Below are positions 1 through 8,143 of a stretch of DNA of 13,897 bases, in pieces. This DNA is from CAZHTS01 sp964535315 (lineage in GTDB: Bacteria > Chloroflexota > Anaerolineae > Anaerolineales > Anaerolineaceae). The position numbers and the translations under genes were made by a program. The notes under the pieces were generated by a model, which saw only the letters and a list, made by a program, of their open reading frames with translations, did not search any database and was not told the DNA's origin. Within the stretch, counting starts at the first letter, position 1. The number at the start of each line of letters is the position of its first letter. Location of the stretch: positions 1 through 13,897 of the forward strand of contig CAZHTS010000112.1 of the NCBI GenBank assembly GCA_964535315.1, written 5' to 3'.

Positions 1-76
<76 letters not shown>

Positions 77-88
77 GTAACGAGGCAT

Positions 89-117
89 ATTATAGCAGAG
101 CATGCCCGGTTTGGCAA
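89..117 (-). promoter_or_regulatory. Promoter of the tRNA-Val gene
   Basis: On the minus strand there is a perfect -10 TATAAT (94 down to 89), a 17-base spacer, and a -35 TTGCCA (117 down to 112, five of six consensus bases). The predicted start of transcription is near 82-83, leaving a leader of only about six bases before the mature tRNA at 76. This is the best sigma-70-type promoter in the window. Confidence 0.8.
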
Positions 118-203
118 GGTGTCAATTTTTCCCGGGCAGGCGTCACTTTTTCCGGGTGCGTTTTTTGTTGGAGAGAATGCCGGCCGGGCGGCGGCATTTC
201 GGG

Positions 204-251
204 TATAATTACCTGTCGGCTGTATGCCGTTCACAGGTATTTTTGTATAAT
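204..251 (+). promoter_or_regulatory. gyrA promoter region with two TATAAT boxes and a palindrome
   Basis: Two perfect TATAAT hexamers lie at 204-209 and 246-251, neither with a good -35 at 16-18 bases. A start from the first gives a leader of about 50 bases. A start from the second would leave only about ten bases and lose the GAGGT ribosome site (253-257), so the first is preferred. Between them is an inverted repeat, TACCTGT (210-216) and ACAGGTA (233-239), enclosing CGGC (217-220) and GCCG (226-229). It overlaps the expected start of transcription and could be an operator or a leader hairpin. Confidence 0.5.
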
Positions 252-267
252 CGAGGTCTTCATTCGC

Positions 268-2763
<2,496 letters not shown>

Positions 2764-2776
2764 CGGTCTGTAGATT

Positions 2777-2861
2777 AAAACGACGACCGCCGATGTGCAT
2801 CTCCCACCGGGATACCCGCAACGGGTTTCGGGTGAGCGCTGCACAGCGGCGGTTGTTTTAT
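2777..2861. terminator. Large branched inverted repeat, probable bidirectional terminator
   Basis: ACCGCCGATGTGCA (2786-2799) pairs with TGCACAGCGGCGGT (2840-2853) at 13 of 14 positions. The stem continues outward through AAAAC (2777-2781) with GTTTT (2855-2859), around a small bulge. Inside are CACC/GGTG (2805-2808 with 2831-2834) and a tight hairpin ACCCG-CAA-CGGGT (2814-2826). Both strands end in a short T run (TTTT on plus, TTTT on minus), and the element sits between convergent gyrA and the birA unit, so termination in both directions is likely. It is far larger than a usual terminator and could also be a repeat element or small RNA. Confidence 0.65.
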
Positions 2862-2873
2862 AACAGGCGGATA

Positions 2874-3095
2874 TTAAAGGAAGGGCAGGTAGATCTTATT
2901 GAAGGCGATCAAGGTGAGACAACCCAGCACGCATACCATCAAGAAGAGCATGACGGCGATGACGAAGCGTTGCGGCGGGGTCATTCCCAGGAAGGGTTCG
3001 CGTTGGGCGCGGCGATCGACCACCACCTCCTGTTCTTCGGTGGGTTGGGGTTCTTCTTCATAGGTTGAGCCTGTGTTGCGCAGGTCGTCTAACAT
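2874..3095 (-). CDS. Small single-span membrane protein, unknown function
   Basis: This 73-residue protein starts at the ATG at 3095. That start has an ideal ribosome site, GGGAGG (3101-3106 on the minus strand), five bases away, and lies outside the upstream gene. A longer frame to 3155 would overlap the biotin ligase gene and has no such site. The first half is acidic and polar (EEEPQPTEEQEVVVD). After PPQRF a single strongly hydrophobic segment of about 22 residues follows (roughly residues 45-67), then a short NKIYLPFL tail. No signal peptide precedes it, so it resembles a tail-anchored or single-pass protein with a cytoplasmic N terminus. It begins 19 bases after the biotin ligase stop and almost certainly shares its transcript. 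I do not recognise the family. Confidence 0.75.
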   Translation of the reverse strand: MLDDLRNTGSTYEEEPQPTEEQEVVVDRRAQREPFLGMTPPQRFVIAVMLFLMVCVLGCLTLIAFNKIYLPFL

Positions 3096-3114
3096 GCAAA
3101 CCTCCCGGGGGTTG

Positions 3115-3900
3115 TTATTCTGCCAGCCGCAGGTGGACGTCGCCCACCACGACACTGTGTTCTTCTCCGTTGGCCAGGCGCAGGCGCAGGTTGCCCTGGC
3201 GATCCAGGCCCAGCACCACGCCGGTTAACGGCGGTTGTTCGTTTTCTTCGATTCTCACCCATTCGCCCCGATAGGCCAGATACTGTTCCCAGGCCTGGAA
3301 GAAATCTTCGCCGTTCAGGCGCGGGCGCCAGGCAAATAGCGTGTACAGCACCTCGGCCAGGAGTTCCTGCCGTTCGATCGGGTGGCCCAGTTCATCCTGG
3401 ATGCTGGTGGCCGGGTAAAGCGTCTCATTGACCGGCGGTACGGCACTGGATGCAATATTGATGCCTACGCCGATGACCACGGCCTGGAGTTTATCGCCCA
3501 GCCAGGCGGATTCGACCAGGATGCCGCACAATTTGCGGCGCGCCACCAGCACGTCGTTGGGCCATTTGATCTGGGCGTCGAGATGGTAGACCTTATCCAA
3601 TATCTGGGTCAGCGCCAGGGCGGCCAGCGGTGAGAAACGGCCGGTGCACTGGCTTTCCCCGGCGGTGGGGCGCAGAATCAGGCTGAACGCCAGGGCGGCG
3701 CCGGGTGGAGTGAGCCAGCGTCGCCCGCTTGCACGGCCGCGCCCGGCGGTTTGCGTATCGGCGATCACCAGGGCGCCATCTGGAGCGCCGGCCTCACACC
3801 ATTGCAGGGCGAGATCGTTGGTCGACCCGGCGCTTGGTAGATACCGCAACGCAGGAATGGGCAGGCCGGCCAGATAACGCGGTAAGCTTTCAGCATCCAT
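3115..3900 (-). CDS. birA: Biotin--[acetyl-CoA-carboxylase] ligase, single-domain
   Basis: The enzyme activates biotin to biotinyl-5'-AMP and transfers it to a lysine of biotin carrier proteins such as AccB. The 261 residues contain the catalytic core: GSTND (25-29), the biotin-loop segment TAGRGRASGRRW (51-62, variant of the GRGRRG motif), KWPND (112-116) with the following RRKLCGILVE, and VVIGVGIN (141-148). A small C-terminal SH3-like domain (about 213-261) ends the protein. The N-terminal helix-turn-helix of bifunctional BirA is absent, so it is not expected to act as a repressor. The ATG at 3900 is preceded by AGGGA on the minus strand. A possible -10 TACAAT lies at 3937 down to 3932 with only a poor -35. 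The small membrane protein follows 19 bases after the stop. Confidence 0.93.
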   Translation of the reverse strand: MDAESLPRYLAGLPIPALRYLPSAGSTNDLALQWCEAGAPDGALVIADTQTAGRGRASGRRWLTPPGAALAFSLILRPTAGESQCTGRFSPLAALALTQILDKVYHLDAQIKWPNDVLVARRKLCGILVESAWLGDKLQAVVIGVGINIASSAVPPVNETLYPATSIQDELGHPIERQELLAEVLYTLFAWRPRLNGEDFFQAWEQYLAYRGEWVRIEENEQPPLTGVVLGLDRQGNLRLRLANGEEHSVVVGDVHLRLAE

Positions 3901-3963
3901 ATCCCTATTTTACCGCAATTCACAAAAAGCACATTGTAGGGTGAAGGCCCAACCTGAAATCAA

Positions 3964-3993
3964 TAAAAAATCCCCGTTGTTGTCAACGGGGAT
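3964..3993 (-). terminator. Intrinsic terminator of the Hsp20 gene
   Basis: ATCCCCGTTG (3970-3979) pairs perfectly with CAACGGGGAT (3984-3993) around a 4-base loop. On the minus strand the stem is followed directly by a T6 tract (3970 down to 3965). It lies 22 bases past the Hsp20 stop and upstream of birA, so it separates the two same-strand genes. Confidence 0.9.
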
Positions 3994-4015
3994 GGGGTAA
4001 GAAAGCGGATGAAGT

Positions 4016-4435
4016 TTATTTGGTGACGACCTTGATCGTCTTGGGCCGGGCCTCTTCGGCCTTGGGCACTCGCAGGACGAGCACGCCGTTCTTCAGATCG
4101 GCTTCGGCTTTGCTGGCATCCAGCGCATCCGGCAGGTTGAGCACCCGGTAGAATTTGCCGCTGGGCCGTTCGCGCAGCAGGTAAGAGGCGTTTTCTTCGT
4201 GCTCCGACTTGATTTCGCCCTGGATGCTGACGGTCTCGTTGACGATCTGGATGTTGAGATCTTCGGGCTGGACACCGGGCAGCAAGGCGGTGATCACAAA
4301 GGATTCGGCTTCGGCCTTGATGTCCACCGGGAAGGTGACTTCGCTTTCGCTCACCGGCCAGTCGCCGTCCATGAAGCGATCCATCATGCGCTGGCGCATG
4401 TAACGAGCTAAGGGGGAACTGATGTAGAGTGTCAT
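4016..4435 (-). CDS. Hsp20/alpha-crystallin family small heat shock protein
   Basis: This is an ATP-independent holdase that forms oligomers and keeps unfolding proteins soluble. The 139-residue length is typical. A short N-terminal arm (1-32, with several Met and Arg) precedes the alpha-crystallin domain (about 33-125: FPVDIKAEAESFVITALLPG at the start, then LKNGVLVLRVPK at 114-125). A C-terminal IKV (134-136) matches the I-x-I/V tail that docks onto neighbouring subunits. The ATG at 4435 has AGGAG (minus strand) seven bases upstream. It is transcribed alone and ends in a clean terminator at 3964-3993. I could not find a convincing sigma-70 or sigma-32 promoter, nor a CIRCE element, so its heat regulation is unclear. 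Confidence 0.95.
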   Translation of the reverse strand: MTLYISSPLARYMRQRMMDRFMDGDWPVSESEVTFPVDIKAEAESFVITALLPGVQPEDLNIQIVNETVSIQGEIKSEHEENASYLLRERPSGKFYRVLNLPDALDASKAEADLKNGVLVLRVPKAEEARPKTIKVVTK

Positions 4436-4489
4436 TTTTTATCTCCTATCTCTGATCTGAGGTTGTGTGTTTGTTTATCTTGCATAAGG

Positions 4490-4554
4490 ATAGCGCGGCT
4501 ATATTGGAGGAATGCTAACGAAATATTGGCGTTTTGTTAGAATTGGCGGTTTTG
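4490..4554. promoter_or_regulatory. Repeat-rich divergent control region between Hsp20 and the acidic-protein operon
   Basis: Visible structure: a small palindrome ATAGC-GCG-GCTAT (4490-4502); an imperfect inverted repeat AATGCTAAC (4511-4519) and GTTAGAATT (4536-4544); and direct repeats ATTGGCGTTTTG (4525-4536) and ATTGGCGGTTTTG (4542-4554), with a weaker ATTGGAGG at 4503-4510. These could be regulator sites serving either gene. The function is inferred from position only. Confidence 0.4.
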
Positions 4555-4563
4555 TGGTATGAT
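4534..4563 (+). promoter_or_regulatory. Promoter of the acidic protein/aminotransferase operon
   Basis: An extended -10, TGG followed by TATGAT (4555-4563), lies 18 bases after a -35-like TTGTTA (4534-4539). The start of transcription would be near 4570, just before the ribosome site GGAGA (4574-4578). The -35 overlaps one arm of the inverted repeat in this region. Confidence 0.55.
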
Positions 4564-4582
4564 CTTGGCAATTGGAGAATGT

Positions 4583-4948
4583 ATGGACGATAAAATTACA
4601 ATTATTGAAGGTCCGCCGCCGGCGTTTGAAACGATCGAAGACGGTTGGGCATTAGGGTTGAACGAAGGACCATTGGTGTACGACCTGGCGCTGACCCGGT
4701 TGCGTACTTTCAATGGGGCCGCGCTGGTCGAGCGCTGTCACCGTACCTGGAACAACGGCTCGACCATGTATCTTTATTACCGTAACGATTTAGGTCTGGA
4801 AGAACATGCCCCAATTATGGCGGCGCGTAATGTGGAAACCAACGACGGTCACGTATTGTTGTTGTGGGTGCGTCGCAAACCCGAAGAATCGGAAGCCGAG
4901 ATGGGTTTTGGCGACGATGATGAAGACGAATACGGAGATGAGGCATGA
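4583..4948 (+). CDS. Small acidic protein of unknown function, coupled to the downstream aminotransferase
   Basis: The protein is 121 residues from the ATG at 4583, which has GGAGA a few bases upstream. An in-frame ATG at 4559 lies inside the predicted -10 box and is rejected. The core (about 10-100) looks like a compact soluble domain, with FETIEDGWALGLNEGP near the start and a hydrophobic strand HVLLLWVRRKP near residue 100. The tail is very acidic (GDDDEDEYGDEA). No signal peptide, membrane segment or known catalytic motif is visible, and I do not recognise the family. Its TGA stop overlaps the next gene's ATG as ATGA (4945-4948), so the two are probably translationally coupled and may work together. 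Confidence 0.8.
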   Translation: MDDKITIIEGPPPAFETIEDGWALGLNEGPLVYDLALTRLRTFNGAALVERCHRTWNNGSTMYLYYRNDLGLEEHAPIMAARNVETNDGHVLLLWVRRKPEESEAEMGFGDDDEDEYGDEA

Positions 4949-6198
4949 CCTTTGATCTGGATGCCGTTCGCGCTCGTTTTCCGGCGCTGCACCTGCCGTA
5001 TATCTTTCTGGATAACCCGGGCGGCACACAGGTCGCTGATACCTGCTTGCAGCGTATCCGCCAATACCTGATTGAGAGTAACGCCAATCATGGCGGTTCG
5101 TTTGCGACCAGCCGCGCCTCGGATGCGCTGGTGGAAGAGGCGCACGCCGCCATGGCCGATTTTCTCAACGCCGGCCGGCCGGAGGAGATCGTTTTTGGGG
5201 CCAACATGACTACGTTGACCTTCGCCATGAGCCGGGCCATCGGGCGTACGTTGCAGCCGGACGACACGCTGGTGGTGACGCAGCTGGATCACGACGCCAA
5301 CATTTCTCCCTGGATGCAGTTGGCCGAGGATCGCGGCTGCAAACTGCGCTGGGTGCCTTTCCATGCGGAGACCTGCACGCTGGATATGGATGCGCTGCGG
5401 GCGGCGCTGGAAGAGAAGCCGCGCCTGGTGGCGGTCGGTTATGCTTCGAACGCAGTGGGGACGATCAACCCTATCGCCGAGATCGTCGACCTGGCGCACC
5501 AGGCCGGGGCGTTGGTGTATGTGGACGCCGTCCAGTATGCGCCCCACGGCCCGATTGACGTGCGCAAGCTGGGCTGCGATTTTCTGGTTTGCTCGGCGTA
5601 TAAGTTTTTTGGCCCGCACATCGGGGCGCTGTACGGGCGCTACGAGTTGTTGGAAAACCTGCGCGCCTATAAGGTACGGCCTGCGCCGGCAAACCCGCCG
5701 GGCAAATTTGAGACCGGTACGGGCTGTTTTGAAAATATGGCGGGCCTGTTGGGGGCGTTGGAACACCTGGCCTGGGTCGGTGAGACACACGGCGCCGATT
5801 TTGAAGAAGCGCTGGCCGGCGCTTATACCGGGCGCCGCCTGACCTTCAAGAAGGCCATGCACGCCATTCAGCGCTACGAGCTCGAATTGAGTGGGGCGCT
5901 GTTGGCGACCTTGCAGGCGCAGCCGGGCGTACATCTTTATGGCCTGACCTCGCACGCCGGGTTGGCGCAGCGCGTGCCGACCTTCTCGTTTACCCGTCCG
6001 GACGCCTCACCGCAGCAATTGGCGGCATACCTGGGCCGTAAGAACATCAATGTGTGGGATGGGAATTTCTACGCCCTGGCAGTGACCCAACGCCTGGGGT
6101 TGGAAGACCGTGGGGGGCTGCTGCGGGTGGGCGCGGCGCACTACAATACGTTGGAAGAGGTGCAGCGCCTGGGTGAGGCGCTGGCAAACTACCGTTAA
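4945..6198 (+). CDS. PLP-dependent class V aminotransferase fold protein, VC1184-like
   Basis: This 417-residue fold-type I PLP enzyme resembles the 'cysteine desulfurase family, VC1184 subfamily'. Visible features are FLDNPGGTQV (21-30), the NANHGGSF segment (46-53), His116 in LDHDAN as the ring-stacking residue, Asp194 and Gln197 in VDAVQYAPH contacting PLP, and Lys220 in SAYKFFGPH as the Schiff-base lysine. Arg394 in LRVGAAHYNT is the likely substrate-carboxylate arginine. The loop where SufS/IscS carry the catalytic Cys reads WDGNFYALAV (371-380) and has no Cys, so true cysteine desulfurase activity is doubtful. The substrate is unknown. The ATG overlaps the upstream stop (ATGA). Two hairpins follow. 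Confidence 0.88.
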   Translation: MTFDLDAVRARFPALHLPYIFLDNPGGTQVADTCLQRIRQYLIESNANHGGSFATSRASDALVEEAHAAMADFLNAGRPEEIVFGANMTTLTFAMSRAIGRTLQPDDTLVVTQLDHDANISPWMQLAEDRGCKLRWVPFHAETCTLDMDALRAALEEKPRLVAVGYASNAVGTINPIAEIVDLAHQAGALVYVDAVQYAPHGPIDVRKLGCDFLVCSAYKFFGPHIGALYGRYELLENLRAYKVRPAPANPPGKFETGTGCFENMAGLLGALEHLAWVGETHGADFEEALAGAYTGRRLTFKKAMHAIQRYELELSGALLATLQAQPGVHLYGLTSHAGLAQRVPTFSFTRPDASPQQLAAYLGRKNINVWDGNFYALAVTQRLGLEDRGGLLRVGAAHYNTLEEVQRLGEALANYR

Positions 6199-6202
6199 AA
6201 GC

Positions 6203-6241
6203 GATAAATGCCAGGGTGAGGGGGGCACCCAGACATTTATC
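6203..6241. terminator. Hairpin between convergent operons, probable minus-strand terminator
   Basis: GATAAATGCCAGGGTG (6203-6218) pairs with CACCCAGACATTTATC (6226-6241) at 14 of 16 positions around a 7-base G-rich loop. On the minus strand the stem is followed after two bases by TTTT, so it can end the ABC transcript. On the plus strand no T run follows. The spacing just after the aminotransferase stop suggests it may still protect that mRNA's 3' end. Confidence 0.55.
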
Positions 6242-6259
6242 TATGCCTATAATAGCAAA

Positions 6260-6291
6260 CAATGCGCCCCCCGGCAAGAGGGGGCGCATTG
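6260..6291. terminator. Second GC-rich hairpin between convergent operons
   Basis: CAATGCGCCCCC (6260-6271) pairs perfectly, 12 of 12, with GGGGGCGCATTG (6280-6291) around an 8-base loop. It lies 17 bases after the ABC gene stop on the minus strand. Following T runs are short on both sides (TTT on each), so it is a stable 3'-end structure with likely but unproven termination. Confidence 0.55.
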
Positions 6292-6307
6292 CATTTGCGT
6301 TGCAATT

Positions 6308-8143
6308 TCAGGCCGGCAGGGCCTGGCCCTTGAACTGGCTTTGATACAGATGGTAATAGGTGCCACGCCGCGCCAGCAGTTCGGCGTGCCGGCCGCTCTC
6401 GACGATCTCACCGTCGATGATGACCAGGATGGCGTCTGCTTCGCGGATGGTGCTCAGGCGATGGGCGATGACGAAACTGGTGCGCCCCTGCATCAGGCGC
6501 AGCAGCGCTTCCTGGATCTGCTTTTCGGTGCGGGTGTCGACGCTGCTGGTGGCCTCATCCAGCACCAGGATGCCGGGATCGGCCAGCACGGCGCGGGCGA
6601 TGGCGAGCAACTGGCGCTGACCCTGGCTCAGGTTAGCGGCGCCTTCGCTCAGCAGGGTGTGATATCCCTGCGGCAGGGCCTGGATGAAATGATCGGCGTT
6701 GGCCAACCGGGCGGCGGCGATGACTTCTTCGTCGCCGGCCGTCAGGCGGCCGTAGCGGATGTTTTCCATGACCGAGGTGGAGAACAGGAAGGTGTCTTGC
6801 AGCACCACCCCCAACTGGCGTCGCAGACCGGCGCGGCGGAGGGTGCGGATGTCCTGCCCGTCGATGCGGATGACGCCTTGCTCGAGCTCGTAGAAACGCG
6901 ACAGCAGGTTGATGAGGGTCGTTTTGCCGGCCCCGGTGGGGCCAACCAGAGCGATCATCTGGCCGGGGTGGGCGCGCAGGCTGACATTTTTGAGCACGGT
7001 GGCGCCGGCCTGGTAACCAAAGGTGACGTTCTCAAATACAACCTCGCCCTGAATGTTTTCCAACGCCAGCGCCTGCGGTTCGTCGGGCGGTTCGGGCAGT
7101 TCATCCAGGGTATCGAAGAAGCGTTCCGCCCCGGCCAGGGCGGATTGGATGGTGTTGATCAGGTTGGCCAGCTGGCTGAGCGGACGGGTGAACTGCTGCG
7201 CATAGTTGAGGAAGGCGGCGATAACACCCACCGACACCCAGCCATGCAAGGCCATCCAGCCGCCGGTGCCGGCGATGATGGCATAGCCCAGGTTGTTGAT
7301 GAAGTTGGTTACCGGCGCAATCACCAGCGAGAAGGTCTGGGCGCGGGCGGCGGCGCTTTGCAGCCGGCGGTTGATCTGTTCGAATTCTGCCACGGCGGCC
7401 TGATTGCGACAGCAGGCAATCACCACCCGTTCACCGGTCACATTTTCTTCGATCAGCCCGTTCAACTGGCCGAGCGCTTCCTGCTGCTGGCGAAAACCGG
7501 TCAGGGTGCGCCTGGAAATTTCGCGGGTGACGAACGCCATCAGCGGCAGGATCACCAGGCTGACCAGGCCAAGCTGCCAGTTGATGACCAGCATCATCAC
7601 CGCCGTGCCGGCCAGGGTCAGGAGGCTGGCGATGAACTGCGCCAGGCTTTCTGCCAGCACCCCGCTGACGTTTTCGATGTCGTTGGTCAGGCGGCTCATC
7701 AGATCGCCGTGGGTGCGCTGGTCAAAGAAGCGCAGCGGCAGGTTTTGCAGGTGGGCGAACAGGCTGGTGCGCATCTGGTGCACGGTGCGCTGGGCCACGG
7801 CAGCCATCAGGTAGATTTGCAGCCACATCATCAGGGTTGAGACGACATACAACGCAAGCATGACCAGCACAAGCTGCGCCAAACCGGGAATGTTGCCGGT
7901 CAGGATGTATTCGTCGATTGCTTTGCCCATCAGATAAGGGCCCAACAGGCCGGTTACAATGCCGACGATCACCAGCGCGCTGGAACTGAGCAGGCCATTG
8001 CGTTGTTGTTTGAGATAGCCCCACAGCCGGCGAAGCGTTTCGCCCGGTTTGTGGGCCCGGGCCATACCGGGCTGCAGGCCGGGGCCGCCCGGGCCGGGGC
8101 GTGGGCCGAAAGGCAGGCTGGGGGCGGGGGAATTGTTTTTCAT
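6308..8143 (-). CDS. ABC exporter half-transporter with canonical ATPase site
   Basis: This is one half of a heterodimeric type IV ABC exporter of the TM287/288 and LmrCD kind; substrates of such pairs are mainly lipophilic drugs or lipids, but this one's is unknown. Of 611 residues, the first 30 are a Pro/Gly-rich extension. A six-helix membrane domain covers about 50-340. The nucleotide-binding domain follows: Walker A GPTGAGKTT (401-409), Q-loop Gln449, signature LSQGQ (505-509), Walker B with Asp529 and catalytic Glu530, and switch His561 in IAHRLST. All catalytic residues are present, so this Walker A/B pairs with the partner's LSGGQ to form the active site. The ATG overlaps the upstream gene's stop (ATGA, 8140-8143), implying coupled equal synthesis. 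It is the last gene of the unit. Confidence 0.95.
   Translation of the reverse strand: MKNNSPAPSLPFGPRPGPGGPGLQPGMARAHKPGETLRRLWGYLKQQRNGLLSSSALVIVGIVTGLLGPYLMGKAIDEYILTGNIPGLAQLVLVMLALYVVSTLMMWLQIYLMAAVAQRTVHQMRTSLFAHLQNLPLRFFDQRTHGDLMSRLTNDIENVSGVLAESLAQFIASLLTLAGTAVMMLVINWQLGLVSLVILPLMAFVTREISRRTLTGFRQQQEALGQLNGLIEENVTGERVVIACCRNQAAVAEFEQINRRLQSAAARAQTFSLVIAPVTNFINNLGYAIIAGTGGWMALHGWVSVGVIAAFLNYAQQFTRPLSQLANLINTIQSALAGAERFFDTLDELPEPPDEPQALALENIQGEVVFENVTFGYQAGATVLKNVSLRAHPGQMIALVGPTGAGKTTLINLLSRFYELEQGVIRIDGQDIRTLRRAGLRRQLGVVLQDTFLFSTSVMENIRYGRLTAGDEEVIAAARLANADHFIQALPQGYHTLLSEGAANLSQGQRQLLAIARAVLADPGILVLDEATSSVDTRTEKQIQEALLRLMQGRTSFVIAHRLSTIREADAILVIIDGEIVESGRHAELLARRGTYYHLYQSQFKGQALPA

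Noticed and set aside
3096..3155. Earlier start for the small membrane protein
   Set aside because: It would overlap the end of birA and lacks a ribosome site; the ATG at 3095 has GGGAGG.
4436..4582. CIRCE (HrcA operator) upstream of Hsp20
   Set aside because: One half-like word TTAGCATTC occurs on the minus strand, but the matching GAGTGCTAA at nine bases is missing.
4849..5955. Minus-strand open frame of 368 codons over the aminotransferase
   Set aside because: Antisense to a gene with intact PLP motifs; shadow composition.
4945..6198. Genuine cysteine desulfurase (IscS/SufS)
   Set aside because: The active-site Cys loop is replaced by a sequence without Cys, and no iron-sulfur assembly genes are nearby.
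6110..7840. Long open frame (576 codons) on the plus strand over the ABC gene
   Set aside because: It overlaps the end of the aminotransferase and is antisense to a motif-confirmed ABC transporter; it has no ribosome site or family resemblance.
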